Source of the DNA: an uncultured Rubripirellula sp.
GTDB taxonomy: Bacteria > Planctomycetota > Planctomycetia > Pirellulales > Pirellulaceae
Direction: 5' to 3'
NCBI GenBank assembly: GCA_938075415.1
Contig: CALJHC010000030.1
Coordinates: forward strand, 160,406-224,405
DNA length: 64,000 nt
Shown here: positions 17,551 to 27,258 of the stretch, piece by piece
Position numbering within the stretch: position 1 is the stretch's first letter
How the letters are laid out: each line of letters begins with the position of its first letter
Notes under the pieces: model-generated
What the model was told of the DNA's origin: nothing
Database searches by the model: none
Seen by the model: only the letters and a program-made list of their open reading frames with translations
Made by a program: the position numbers and the translations under genes

Positions 17551-18711
17551 GTGAATGACTTTCATCTTGACCTCTCCGATCGAACTTTGATCGTCAATCA
17601 AATTAGTTCTCCCATGGTAGCTTCGGCTACGGTTGAGGAGTGCTTAGCTAAAGCAACGCATCCAATTATCGATGTTCGGTCCCCCGGTGAGTTTGAGGAG
17701 GGGCATTTGCCCGGCGCGGTGAACGTACCACTGTACAACGATGAAGAACGAAAAAAAATTGGAACGCTTTATCGACATGATGGCTCGGAGGTTGCAACAG
17801 AACTTGGATACTCCATCGCGGCTGAGAAATTTGATTCATTGGTTGCGAAGGTGCGCCAGGTGCTGACAAGTGGCCGGTTCAGTGAAGATAGCAACGGGGA
17901 ATTTGTGGTCCATTGTTGGCGAGGAGGATTACGAAGTCGCGGTGTTGCATGGTTGTGTAAGCGGAATGGATTGCTGCCTTTGGTGATGGAGGGCGGGTAT
18001 AAGGCGTACCGAAGGCACTCACATTCGTGTCTTTCCATTTCGAGTAATATTATTTTGCTTTCTGGGCCAACCGGTGTCGGGAAAACGCGGTTACTCAAGA
18101 CGTTGGCCGAACATGGCGAGGAGGTGCTTGATTTGGAGGGACTTGCTTGTCATCGGGGTAGTGTTTTTGGTGGGTTTCCGGGCGTCAAGCAGCCAACGGT
18201 TGAACAGTTTCAAAATAATTTATTCGGTCGGTGGCAATGTTTAGACTCAACGAAGCCCGTATGGATTGAAGGTGAGAGTGAGCGAATAGGCCGAGCGGTA
18301 ATTCCGGAACCTCTCTTTGGGCAGATGCGAAAAGCGCCCATGCTTTACCTAAATGCTGAGAGATTGGCGCGGGTCGAATTCCTGTTGAAGGATTATGGTG
18401 AATTCGATGTCGCTGATCTTCGTTTGAAGGCTCAGCGAATAAAGAAACGGCTCGGCGGTCAGCGATTGAAAGAAGCGCTTCACGCAATCGATACGGCGAA
18501 CTGGGAGGCTTTCTGTGAGTTAATGATCCAATACTACGATAAGTATTACGAGAGATCACTCGAAAAAATATCGCCCGAACTGATCGAACGCGTTGACTTA
18601 CGTCAGCCCGGCGAGGCGCACGATATTAACCGTTTGATTAGGATTGGACACCGACTGACGGATGACGCTCGTCGGCAAAGAGATCTGCCGAGCAATGAGT
18701 CGGTTGAATAA
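17551..18711 (+). CDS. mnmH: tRNA 2-selenouridine synthase
   Basis: A 386-residue protein joining an N-terminal rhodanese domain and a P-loop domain, the architecture of MnmH (SelU/YbbB). The rhodanese region has IDVRSPGEFEEGHLPGAVN and the active-site cysteine in HCWRGGLRS (Cys122). GGYKAYRR leads into the P-loop GPTGVGKT (residues 172-179). The enzyme replaces sulfur by selenium at the wobble position of certain tRNAs (2-thiouridine to 2-selenouridine) using selenophosphate, via a geranylated intermediate. The length matches the family (about 360-390). The frame opens with GTG at 17551; an ATG at 17614 is an alternative with no better ribosome-binding site. No selD gene is in the window, but its presence elsewhere in this genome is implied. 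It is monocistronic. Confidence 0.93.
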   Translation: MNDFHLDLSDRTLIVNQISSPMVASATVEECLAKATHPIIDVRSPGEFEEGHLPGAVNVPLYNDEERKKIGTLYRHDGSEVATELGYSIAAEKFDSLVAKVRQVLTSGRFSEDSNGEFVVHCWRGGLRSRGVAWLCKRNGLLPLVMEGGYKAYRRHSHSCLSISSNIILLSGPTGVGKTRLLKTLAEHGEEVLDLEGLACHRGSVFGGFPGVKQPTVEQFQNNLFGRWQCLDSTKPVWIEGESERIGRAVIPEPLFGQMRKAPMLYLNAERLARVEFLLKDYGEFDVADLRLKAQRIKKRLGGQRLKEALHAIDTANWEAFCELMIQYYDKYYERSLEKISPELIERVDLRQPGEAHDINRLIRIGHRLTDDARRQRDLPSNESVE

Positions 18712-19236
18712 GGCGCACCAGTTGTGATGCAATTCGAACGAGCCTAGCTATCGCGGGAAGGAATCCTCGTTTGCCAAGGTGTTCGATCACGGCGTGCGAC
18801 ACCAAGCGAAACGAGGGGGTTGTATTTTGAATAAAAATCTAGCCTTTTTTGAAAAGCGCGATCAGGCCCGAAACCAAAAGCAAGAGCTAACACGGGCGAC
18901 CATTTCAAATAAGTTGATGGATGGTTTCTCTGGGGAAGTCAGACTTTACACTTCTGGTAGGGGATGTCAGTCTCGGTATCCCTGCCGGCAAAAGTACTTG
19001 TGGCAAGCACGTTCGGGGTCACCCGTTTTCTCAGTTGCAGACCGGTTAGGTAGGATGAAGTTGAGGGGTACCTTGTAGGTTATCCTGCGAAGAGAATTTG
19101 CATGAACGTCACCCTTTGCACTCGGTTTGTCACATCGGCGATGACTTGACTAAGTGAGGATGCCAATTCCTGAAGTCTCAAGAGAGGTACGGTTCAAGAA
19201 AAATCCTTAGCTGTGAAGCTGGTGGCTCAGGTGTTG
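18712..19236. other. Intergenic stretch without a convincing gene
   Basis: A 99-codon forward frame (18779-19078) starts with GTG and has no recognisable motif; I do not call it. No terminator, repeat or RNA-like structure was evident. Confidence 0.5.
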
Positions 19237-20520
19237 TTAGAAACCACGCGGCCCTTGGCCAGGTGGAAACGCGCGTTGTCCACGCTGGGGTCCAAAGCCA
19301 CCGGTTCCTCTCGGAAATCGGGGGTTCGTCAGTCTTTGCATTTGTTCCGGTGTTAAAATTTTCTCTAGTTTATCATCCACCATTCCTTGCAGTTCTTGAA
19401 GCTGCTTGTTTTGTTCTTCTGTTAAGCGAAGGGTCGGTAGGAGGAAAGGCGGAATGATCACGCCGGGACCAGGGGGGCCACCCGTTCGTCCTGATTCTCG
19501 TTGGTCCCTTGGTGCACGATCGTTAAATCCCCGTGCTGGATTTTGATCGCCTGCTGGGGGGCGTTGGTCAGAGGCGGCCATTCGTCCACCGCGTTCACTT
19601 GTGCTTCCTCTGGGTGGCCGTCCACCACCGGGTCCACGAAGGAAATCACTGGAGGCGGTCCCTCGCCAGTTGCGTGGGACTACCGGCCACTGTTCCGTCA
19701 TGAAATATGCGTAGGTGCCATCCGGATAATCAGGCGTGACCGTGTATCGTCCGTTGCATTGGTCCAGATCCCCGGATCCTTCGACGTACTCATAATCGCG
19801 AACGAAAGTCCCGTCATAGTTCCCGCCGGGCGCATTACCGCCGGGTCGGCTGCCTTTTTTTAATTGGAAGCTGGACCTCAAAGGTACGATTGTTGAAGTT
19901 GAATCCTCGGGATCCTTAAAGCCGTAGATCGCGTAGATAGGAAACCCGTCCGCAGCCCAACCGACCAAGGGGGAGTGATGATCACGCATAAGTGATATGG
20001 AGTCGAGTAGTCCAGTTGGCAAGCCGTGATAATGGTACTTGCCGGTCGGCTGCACATGGGCGTGTGAAACGTCGATTCCGAGGGCAATTGCACCGGAGAG
20101 TGGTTCGTACTGCCAGCCCGGCTCACCGTTAAAAAATTCGGCGGCCCCCGGATCAAATGGAATGCCGTTGACCGCTACGCCAAACTCACCGGTCATCGGT
20201 GTAATGGAATCCGCAGCTTTGGGTTTTGCTGGCAGACGATACTCATGTCGTTGAGCAGAGATTCGGTTGGGGTTACCACGATTTGGGAACCTCCCGGTCT
20301 TGTGATCTGGAATTCCATTGGAACGTATCACTCGTTCGTCTCCGATGATTTCGATCGTCACTTCATTCGCGATTTGTGGTTCAGAGGTCGCGGGAAGTGG
20401 AGTGAGTGTCCCCTTTTTGATGATCGTGTGCGTTCTGGGACGGGGAGGCTGCTGAGCAAGGACAACTACAAGGCCTGTTAACAGGATAGGCAGCAGCAGT
20501 ATCAGAGTTTTTCGCTTCAT
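19237..20520 (-). CDS. YHYH domain exported protein with C-terminal helical segment
   Basis: A 427-residue protein started at ATG 20520 (MKRKTLILLLPILL), which places a clean signal peptide at the N-terminus; a start six codons up is possible. The YHYH domain (PF14240) occupies about residues 80-270 with the defining stretch HAHVQPTGKYHYHGLPTGLL, plus GWAADGFPIYAIYG and FEDTYG-like strands. A low-complexity Gly/Pro/Arg/Asp stretch follows (about 290-350). The last 80 residues form a helix (LRLTEEQNKQLQELQG) resembling the Spy/EF-hand-associated helices common in planctomycete exported proteins, then a Gly/Arg-rich tail. YHYH proteins bind metal through their histidines by prediction; no reaction is established. 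Confidence 0.85.
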   Translation of the reverse strand: MKRKTLILLLPILLTGLVVVLAQQPPRPRTHTIIKKGTLTPLPATSEPQIANEVTIEIIGDERVIRSNGIPDHKTGRFPNRGNPNRISAQRHEYRLPAKPKAADSITPMTGEFGVAVNGIPFDPGAAEFFNGEPGWQYEPLSGAIALGIDVSHAHVQPTGKYHYHGLPTGLLDSISLMRDHHSPLVGWAADGFPIYAIYGFKDPEDSTSTIVPLRSSFQLKKGSRPGGNAPGGNYDGTFVRDYEYVEGSGDLDQCNGRYTVTPDYPDGTYAYFMTEQWPVVPRNWRGTASSDFLRGPGGGRPPRGSTSERGGRMAASDQRPPAGDQNPARGFNDRAPRDQRESGRTGGPPGPGVIIPPFLLPTLRLTEEQNKQLQELQGMVDDKLEKILTPEQMQRLTNPRFPRGTGGFGPQRGQRAFPPGQGPRGF

Positions 20521-21283
20521 GACTATTTGGAATCCCAAGTACTAAGCTTGTGGTTTAGATGCAGCATTGAAAATTTTATAACAGACTTTTGTTGAGTGGC
20601 ACACGCCTCGGATGATCCACCGATTAATTCTTTCGGGCGGTTTCTTTGCGCGATTAATAAAAACCGACTTACCTTGTTTTGGTGATGCCCCTTGTATTGA
20701 GATTGAGTTTGGACCTTTGCAGTCAGTGGGAAGTTCACCCTTACTGAGACTCATTGAGTCACCAAACATTTTTCAGGTTCAATCTGGTTGCGGACTGATT
20801 TTGATAAGAGTGTCGTTGCCGAGAGATTAGTACGAAATGGTGGCTGGGTCGTCCGGAGTTCTCGCTGGTATGTATTGCGAAAAATGCAATTCAGGTTTTT
20901 GCTAGTGACTGCTGCTACGAATTACATCTGCTAAGCCACGACGATTAATAGAGCCGATGGCCAAGCGTTATTCGCGTCGGTGTATCGCTAGTGGGTTTCT
21001 TGAGTCGGTAAATTCTGGAGTTCTTTGCTATCGCTTGGATATAAAACCCTGTTTCGAGGGCAAAGTTTCGGGAATTCGGCGTGGTCATCACATGAAACAC
21101 AGGTTTGCTTTATTCCTGCTGCAGTGCAGGTTATCCAGCAGAATGGAGTGGCTACCATGACCGATACGGAACGGACCTAAGGTCACGGGCGTCCCACCAG
21201 ACCGGATGAGAACGCAACGAAACGTGGGACGATTTGAAGATTCTGCTTGCGTTTGATTTCGACTTGGTGGGAAGACCGAGTCT
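20521..21283. other. Intergenic stretch without a convincing gene
   Basis: Frames are short and overlap on both strands. An imperfect inverted pair of TCCCACCA and TGGTGGGA (near 21190 and 21263) is too far apart to form a terminator. Nothing else was seen. Confidence 0.45.
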
Positions 21284-23239
21284 TTACTTTTGAGTTCCGC
21301 TGATCGGCATCAGAATTTTCTCAAGGAGGTCTGGTTTGGATAGATCTCGCGTGAGGTTCCAGTACTTCAGTCCGGCGTCGTGGTGTATTTGCAATGTCTT
21401 CATTTCTTCAGCACGCGATAAAAGTAAGGAGACGGGAGTACGATCTCTCTCGGCGTTTCTAAAGGCGTTCAGGATCCGATCCGGTGACCATTTTAACTCG
21501 CCCACGGCAATCACCTGATCATCCGGAGCCATTCCCGCCTTTTCCGCTACGCTTCCTAGCAGAATTCGTTGGACCTTGCCATCGACTGAGAGGAAAACGC
21601 CGACGCTATCTAGCAGGTCGATCCCTCCCCGATATCTAAAGGTGTTTGGGGGAATGTTGGGAATTGTGGTTGTTTTCTCAAAGTGATACCCGAGTAACGA
21701 CGCGAGCTCGGGATCAAATTGTTGTTGGTAAGATTCAACGCGACGAATAATCAAGCCCTCCCAGTCATCCTTGGCAATTCTTTGAAGATGTTTGATAACT
21801 TCCTGTCGATCAAAGGCCTTTGGATTTTTGGTGCGTTGGGAGGCTTTGAAGAAACTTCGGCAGAAATCGTCTAATGATTTTTTATTATTGGTTAGTGATC
21901 TGATTCGAGCGTCAGCTTCCAACCAAAAGAGCATGCCCTCCATGTAGTAATCTTGGCTGCGGCGCAGACCACCCCAGTTGGGACTTGAGGTTCGTAGGAT
22001 GTGGGAAGCGGACGCGGTATCGGCAAGCGTGCGCCATTGGCGACCCTGCTGATGCGTCGCGTTACGCAATTCCACTAGCAGGCGGTGACGGAATTCATCT
22101 TTTGACATGAATCGCGCGCGAGCCTCAATTAACTCGCCCAGGTACTGAGTGAGACCTTCGTACACCCAGAGCAATTCAGTATCCTTCGGTGTGTGAAAAT
22201 CCGTCGTCAACATTCCCTTGGGGCGGCGATACTTTCCACACCACGCATGAATGTATTCGTGGGGAACCAGTAGTCGATCCCAGCCCTTGAGTGCTGATGG
22301 CGACCGGAGTGACTGAGGTGGCAGGACGTTCAGTGTGGATCTCGCATGTTCCAAACCGTTTTTTGGAAGTGAGGTGGTGACAGCTAATAGAATGTCGAAA
22401 CGATCAAATGGATGGGATCCAATCAATAACGCGGATTGCTTGACCATTCGTGCGTAGAGGTCGATAACATCTTGATCCAGATTTGTCGATTCGTCGTCGT
22501 CAGCAAATAGATGCAGCGTATGGGGAGGGCATGATGTTTGGTCGTCCACAAGTTCAATTGATCGGTAATGCGTACCAATCATGATCGGGCTATCAGCAAG
22601 TGTGCGGAGGGAAACACTGCCAAAGAACGTTTTGTTAAGGGCTGTGTCAGCCGAGGGCGATTGTGGTAAAGCAGATGCCAGCTTCCATGAATGGGGAGCT
22701 AATAAATTGACATCGATCTTCTGTTGGTCGATATCGGCGCCCTCTGGATAGAGTAGAAGGCAGCTCGGGCTGATCACGGCGATCTGAGGGCTGGTGAAAC
22801 AATCATGGCCAAAAGAAGTGGTGGTTGGCTGATTCGCCACATAACGCATTGAAACGATTATTTTGGAAGTGTCTGCCGGCAACTCCACTTCAATGCGATA
22901 GACTTCGCCCGGGGATCGTTTCCAATTGAGCCGAGTTCCGTCGGATTCATAAATCTGCAGGCCCGCGATATTGGCAATCGGTCCACCCGGTCCATGTGAT
23001 CCGGGCACCCATTTCGGATACCACAATGCGAGACTCGAACTCTCTTTTCTCGGTGATACCGGTATTTGCAATTCCGCTTCGATTAATCGCCGAGACAGGT
23101 CGCGGCAATCAATGGCAAGTTGGAGTGGATTTGGTAACGAACTTTGTTCTGCGTAGCTGGATTTTTGCTGGGTAAGCAGGGTAGTGACTGCTAAACAGGA
23201 CAGCAGAATCGCCTTCGTCGGCATGATAGAGATGCTCAT
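21284..23239 (-). CDS. M61 glycyl aminopeptidase family protease with C-terminal PDZ domain
   Basis: A 651-residue exported protein; the signal peptide is within residues 1-30 (PTKAILLSCLAVTTLLTQ). The N-terminal beta domain (about 40-200) is followed by a thermolysin-type catalytic domain with HEYIHAWCGK (His327, Glu328, His331), and WVYEGLTQYLG about 30 residues later supplies the third zinc ligand glutamate. These match the M61 pattern HExxHxWxxK and WxxEGxTxY. A PDZ domain follows (about 560-640, IDLLDSVGVFLSVDG ... EKAGMAPDDQVIAVG). The family (COG3975) removes N-terminal glycine or alanine and may act in peptide scavenging or quality control in the periplasm. Start at ATG 23239; a second ATG five codons in is also possible. 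It is monocistronic. Confidence 0.9.
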   Translation of the reverse strand: MSISIMPTKAILLSCLAVTTLLTQQKSSYAEQSSLPNPLQLAIDCRDLSRRLIEAELQIPVSPRKESSSLALWYPKWVPGSHGPGGPIANIAGLQIYESDGTRLNWKRSPGEVYRIEVELPADTSKIIVSMRYVANQPTTTSFGHDCFTSPQIAVISPSCLLLYPEGADIDQQKIDVNLLAPHSWKLASALPQSPSADTALNKTFFGSVSLRTLADSPIMIGTHYRSIELVDDQTSCPPHTLHLFADDDESTNLDQDVIDLYARMVKQSALLIGSHPFDRFDILLAVTTSLPKNGLEHARSTLNVLPPQSLRSPSALKGWDRLLVPHEYIHAWCGKYRRPKGMLTTDFHTPKDTELLWVYEGLTQYLGELIEARARFMSKDEFRHRLLVELRNATHQQGRQWRTLADTASASHILRTSSPNWGGLRRSQDYYMEGMLFWLEADARIRSLTNNKKSLDDFCRSFFKASQRTKNPKAFDRQEVIKHLQRIAKDDWEGLIIRRVESYQQQFDPELASLLGYHFEKTTTIPNIPPNTFRYRGGIDLLDSVGVFLSVDGKVQRILLGSVAEKAGMAPDDQVIAVGELKWSPDRILNAFRNAERDRTPVSLLLSRAEEMKTLQIHHDAGLKYWNLTRDLSKPDLLEKILMPISGTQK

Positions 23240-23877
23240 CTGGGGTCGGAATGGACTACGTGAAGTGCTTTAACGTGTACCAAGACGCATTGGGTTACAA
23301 ACGAATTCCGGTGAATTTGACACTCTTCGGCTGACCGGCTGCCAAAAGTTCGTTTCCTGCCAATTTAAGGGCAACGGGTCGCTGTACCAGCACTCGGTTT
23401 GATCGATTTGGTGGCGAAATTCGCACAGTTGGGTCAGGCTCTAGGTCGTCAAATCGTGAAGTGGGTTAACGTGGGACAATTCGCAAACAAACCGAGATAA
23501 GCAAGCAAGTAGCAGCCTCGGTCATCCCGCTCTTGCCAAATTCTGTCAGACGCCTGATTCTGTCTTTTGCAGATTCTCTTTTTTGCCAGTTCCGTACGAA
23601 AAACTTGGTGGGTTGGCCGCTTGAGCAGGCTTTCGATTTCAGGTTGAGGGCAACACCCTGCGCACCCCCACCCCTGAATCGATCGAGCGAGCGATCCTGT
23701 CTCAGTTTCCACTGCCCGTCTCATAAAGAGATCCGAGGGCTGGGTTTCAATGACAATTCTTCGTGTTTTGTGGATTGGCACGGCTTTTGCCTTACACAAA
23801 CACCAGTTGCATCGAGTCTTTGTTTTACGCTCGCTGCTGAAGTTACCTTAATTAGATACAGCACTAAGGATCGTGTC
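23240..23877. other. Intergenic stretch before a small exported protein
   Basis: A forward frame is open from 23533, but its first 115 codons lack protein-like character and the signal peptide begins only at 23878, so I treat it as upstream leader DNA. No terminator or RNA gene was seen. Confidence 0.5.
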
Positions 23878-24252
23878 ATGTCTGGAAAACTACTCTTACA
23901 TTCTTTGACCGTTTGCACCCTTGCTATCGCAGTGATGCTTTGCCAAGCCATGTTCAACACGTCCGCTAATGGACAGAAGCCGGGGGCTGAGGGCGGCGGT
24001 AGACTTCTAGATCGCATTGCAAATCTTGAACTTCAGCAGGATCAACTTGATCAAGACTTTTTTCTGGTGGATCAAAGTATCGGGAACCTTGACGCTCGTG
24101 TCAGTATTTGTGAAGCGCGAGGCAGGACAAACCAGGACCAAATTGCCAATGTCGAATCTCGAATGAAAGATGCGATTGATTTGCGTGAAGCGGAGCATCG
24201 AGATCTTGTCCGTAAAGTGGCTGAGTTGCGAAGCTTGATACAAGATAAGTGA
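23878..24252 (+). CDS. Small exported coiled-coil protein
   Basis: A 124-residue protein. ATG 23878 gives a clear signal peptide (LTVCTLAIAVMLCQAMFNTSANG), although the frame is open for over 100 codons upstream. A short glycine-rich joint (GAEGGG) is followed by a heptad-like coiled coil over about residues 43-120 (LLDRIANLELQQDQLDQ ... LVRKVAELRSLIQ), with alternating hydrophobic positions and a high Asp/Glu/Arg content. No motif for catalysis or metal binding is present; Cys in VSICEARG is single. Such proteins usually act as structural or scaffold factors in the periplasm, which is inference. A strong hairpin lies 98 bp downstream. Confidence 0.7.
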   Translation: MSGKLLLHSLTVCTLAIAVMLCQAMFNTSANGQKPGAEGGGRLLDRIANLELQQDQLDQDFFLVDQSIGNLDARVSICEARGRTNQDQIANVESRMKDAIDLREAEHRDLVRKVAELRSLIQDK

Positions 24253-24349
24253 ATGCAACGTTAAATGCTTCGCGGTATATCCGCTTTGCCAGTCAGTTCG
24301 GCAGAGCCAGTTGGGACAGGTCATAGCGTTATGTCCAATCCCAAGTTTA

Positions 24350-24377
24350 AGCGTCAGCCTGCGGGGAGGCTGACGCT
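24350..24377. terminator. Strong hairpin without T-run, repetitive-element-like
   Basis: AGCGTCAGCCT (24350-24360), loop GCGGGG, AGGCTGACGCT (24367-24377) form a perfect 11-bp stem. No T-run follows, so it may be a 3' end stabiliser, a bidirectional terminator or a dispersed palindromic repeat rather than a classical rho-independent terminator. Confidence 0.55.
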
Positions 24378-24469
24378 AGACACGTTACATTTGGTTAACT
24401 CTGTTCACAGACTTGAAAATGATGCCGTTTGAGTTTGGGTGGGGATTGAAGAAAGGTAGTTGTTGCAGG

Positions 24470-25804
24470 ATGAAGGCGATCTTCGTTTCAGTGATTATTA
24501 GCTTATCGATCATTTCCGCTGGCTATTGGCTTCATCTCCACGACCGCAACGATCATCGTGAACTAGTCACTGATGTCACGGGTAAGATCGAAGTTGTGGT
24601 CTGCAGTGTGAATAGCGCACGTAAATCAACGCTACGCAACACCGATCTGATCAACAACATCGTCAATGGGCTTCCTGAGGGTACACACGTTCTCTTGCTG
24701 GTTAACGATCGCAAGTCTTTTGCCAGCCATGGAAACTCTCAAAATGTGACCATGATTGAAATGCCTGACGAAAGCGACATGTCGATCTGGCCTCAAGATC
24801 CATTTTTGGTGCTCAACGGCGATGATGGACCTGAATTGCTCGTGCCGAGCCGTTTCGATCGCGAGGATGATCGACAAATGGCTGGTGTGTTAAGTGAAGC
24901 CCTGCAACTGAAAACGACCAAAACAGAATTGGCATTTGAGGGAGGTAATATCATCTGCGGCGAGGAGGTGGTGTTCATAGGCAATGACACCATTGTCGAA
25001 AATGCGCAGGAACTAGGCCTTAGCCGACATCAAGTGATCCAAAGGTTTGAAGGGTTATTAGGACGGGAAATTTTGGTGGTGGGTAAGGGTAAACAAAAAA
25101 TTGGTCACATTGATATGATTCTCACACCGTTGCCCAACAAGATGGTGATGGTGGCCGACAGTCGATTGGGCGCTGAGAAAGCCACCGAAATTTTAAGGGA
25201 CAGCCCTGAGAAGGTTGAGCGATTTGAACAGCAGTGTGAAGATTTCTTTTTCGGACGCGCGGATGTTGTAAGCCTTGTGGATAAAACGGGTGCGACGATT
25301 GCGAGGCCTCAACTAGCGGGTGGAACAGCTCATGCAATCGCCGGTAGCCTTGCCATCGCACCCAATCTCGACCAGATAGCGGAACAAATTGCAAAGGAGG
25401 GATACCGTGTCGTTCGTGTCCCCGCTGTTCTACCTCCGGCCAACGCGTTGGGGGTGAGTACCGCTCGAAATGATAAACGTGAACCCAGCCGAACCCAGAC
25501 GGATCAAACGAACCCGATGCAACCGGCAGATGTCAGTTCGGATGCTGATTCCGTGCCCAATTCATTTCCGTACCCTTTTATGACCTACAGCAATGTTTTA
25601 TTAGAGGTTGATCAGGGGTCACGTTTGGTTTACTTGCCACAATACGGGTTAGAGAAGCTTGACCGATATGCGGTCAGTGTTTGGCAATCCTTGGGTTTCG
25701 AAGTGATTCCTATTGCTGGGTTTTCGACTAGCGCAATGTACGGCGGTGCGATGCGCTGTTGCACTAAGGTCCTGCAGCGACGGCAATCCTTGACACAGCC
25801 TTAG
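24470..25804 (+). CDS. Membrane-anchored peptidyl-arginine/agmatine deiminase-fold protein
   Basis: A 444-residue protein started at ATG 24470 (MKAIFVSVIISLS), with a signal or anchor segment at 1-20; the frame is open 19 codons upstream without a better start. The pentein-fold (guanidino-modifying) signatures are in order: WPQDPF (Asp110), FEGGNI (residues 157-161), GHIDM (His213) and a C-terminal GGAMRCC cysteine pair near residue 430. These correspond to the acidic, GGN, His and nucleophilic Cys sites of the agmatine deiminase/PAD_porph family, although WxRD is here WPQD. The family hydrolyses guanidinium groups to ureido groups. A Pro/Ser/Gln-rich stretch of about 50 residues interrupts the middle (around 340-370) just before SFPYPFMTYSNVL. 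An extracytoplasmic position is unusual for agmatine deiminase. Confidence 0.8.
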   Translation: MKAIFVSVIISLSIISAGYWLHLHDRNDHRELVTDVTGKIEVVVCSVNSARKSTLRNTDLINNIVNGLPEGTHVLLLVNDRKSFASHGNSQNVTMIEMPDESDMSIWPQDPFLVLNGDDGPELLVPSRFDREDDRQMAGVLSEALQLKTTKTELAFEGGNIICGEEVVFIGNDTIVENAQELGLSRHQVIQRFEGLLGREILVVGKGKQKIGHIDMILTPLPNKMVMVADSRLGAEKATEILRDSPEKVERFEQQCEDFFFGRADVVSLVDKTGATIARPQLAGGTAHAIAGSLAIAPNLDQIAEQIAKEGYRVVRVPAVLPPANALGVSTARNDKREPSRTQTDQTNPMQPADVSSDADSVPNSFPYPFMTYSNVLLEVDQGSRLVYLPQYGLEKLDRYAVSVWQSLGFEVIPIAGFSTSAMYGGAMRCCTKVLQRRQSLTQP

Positions 25805-26235
25805 GTGCGTCAAGGGAATGCTCTTTTTTCTTGTTTTTCTTGCACCTGTCTGCAGTGCGTCGACCGCTGGTAGGGCGTGTCGCGTCCAGTTGGCTGGCTG
25901 CGCCAAGGAAGGGTCTTCCTTTTTCAGTTCGCGGAGCTGCAGTGCAACGACCTTGAATCAAGGGCCGATCGTAGCAAGGATCGGTCTGGTGTTTGGCTGC
26001 GTTATTTTGTTGTAAAGCCACGCCTATTTGAGTTTACCTTGCGAGAATTGACCCCAGTCAGTCATGTAGGCTTTGAGGTGGAGCGAGACGGCGGGGATAT
26101 CCCACGTTTTGCTGGATCAGCTGATCTCGTTGCGATTGGTTATCGTGTATGATGGGCTCCGAGCGAGGTTTGGTCTTTAGGTTTAAGACGCCAGATGCAA
26201 AACGCCCTTTTTTCCTTGGTATTGAAAAAGTTAAC
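25805..26235. other. Intergenic stretch before the ThuA-like gene
   Basis: A forward frame ending at 26152 has some protein-like bases (HVGFEVERDGGDIPRFAG) but no start or recognised family; it could be a gene scrap. Otherwise nothing is visible. Confidence 0.4.
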
Positions 26236-27258
26236 ATGACGGTTCGCAAGCTTTTATTATGTGTCTTTTCTTTCGCTTTGATTACTGCAACAACCTTCGG
26301 TGCAGACCGCGTTGTTTATGAGGGTGAGTCTGGTCCGGGGAAGGGGAAGCACATTCTTTTCATCGCCTCGGATCATGAGTATCGCGGAGAGGAGACTTGC
26401 CCAGCCATTGCGAGAATCCTGGCCAAGAAATATGGCTTCAAATGCACCATCCTTTTCGGTCAGACCGATGAGGGCGTCATCAAGCCGGGGTCAAGCAACA
26501 TTCCTGGCATCGAGGAAATTGCTGACGCTGATATGCTTTTCCTTTTTCTTAGGTTTATCAAACCGGATGAAGCGTGGATGGAGCACTTCGAAGGCTATCT
26601 AAAGCGAGGCGGTCCGGTCATCGGTTTGCGAACGACGACTCATGCCTTTAACGGTATTAAAGGCAAGTATTCCTTTTTTAACTACAACCACGGCGGAGAA
26701 GAATTTGTGGGTGGCTTTGGCCGCCAGGTGTTGGGGGAGACTTGGAATCCGAGTCTTGGCGCTGGTCATTATGGAAGAAACCATACCTTTGCGACGGCCA
26801 TGAATACGGTACCAGAGCAGGTTGCGCACCCAGTCATGCGTGGTGTTGAGTCAATGCACGCCATGGCTGGTGCTTACTCGGCCCGACCGATGCCCGGCTC
26901 GGTTGTTCTGGCAACTAACCAAGTGCTCGCGTCGATGGAGGTGGGTGCGGAACCGCTTGCAGATAAGCCACCTCAGCCGGCAGCCTGGGTACGCACCTAT
27001 TCATACCAAGGTGGCCCCGAGGGAAGAGTGTTTTGTAGCACGCAGGGTGCGTCAGAGGATGTCCTGAGCGAAGGCGTGCGGAGGATGATTGTCAATGCCA
27101 CTATGTGGTGCATGGGCATGGAAAATATGATCAAGCCTGATTTGGATGTGGCGTTTGTTGGTCCCTACAATCCAACGACCTTTAGCTTTAAACCCTCGAT
27201 CACTGATGCCAAACCGTCGGATATTTTGAGTTTTGATTCACCCATACTCAAGCCGTGA
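26236..27258 (+). CDS. Exported ThuA-like domain protein
   Basis: A 340-residue protein started at ATG 26236, giving a clean signal peptide (LLLCVFSFALITATTFGAD); an open frame runs 29 codons higher. The ThuA-like (trehalose-utilisation, class-I glutamine-amidotransferase-like) fold is indicated by KHILFIASDHEYRGEE, the following ILAKKYGF helix, ADMLFLFLRF and GGPVIGLRTTTHAF. Planctomycete genomes have many exported ThuA-like proteins, often as part of larger cytochrome or glucosidase proteins; this one is single-domain. The reaction is unknown; a sugar-related role is only suggested by ThuA family membership. It has no close same-strand neighbour. Confidence 0.85.
   Translation: MTVRKLLLCVFSFALITATTFGADRVVYEGESGPGKGKHILFIASDHEYRGEETCPAIARILAKKYGFKCTILFGQTDEGVIKPGSSNIPGIEEIADADMLFLFLRFIKPDEAWMEHFEGYLKRGGPVIGLRTTTHAFNGIKGKYSFFNYNHGGEEFVGGFGRQVLGETWNPSLGAGHYGRNHTFATAMNTVPEQVAHPVMRGVESMHAMAGAYSARPMPGSVVLATNQVLASMEVGAEPLADKPPQPAAWVRTYSYQGGPEGRVFCSTQGASEDVLSEGVRRMIVNATMWCMGMENMIKPDLDVAFVGPYNPTTFSFKPSITDAKPSDILSFDSPILKP

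Noticed and set aside
18779..19078. 99-codon forward frame after mnmH
   Set aside because: No motif or ribosome-binding site.
23533..23877. N-terminal extension of the small coiled-coil protein
   Set aside because: The upstream part has no protein character and the signal peptide starts at 23878.
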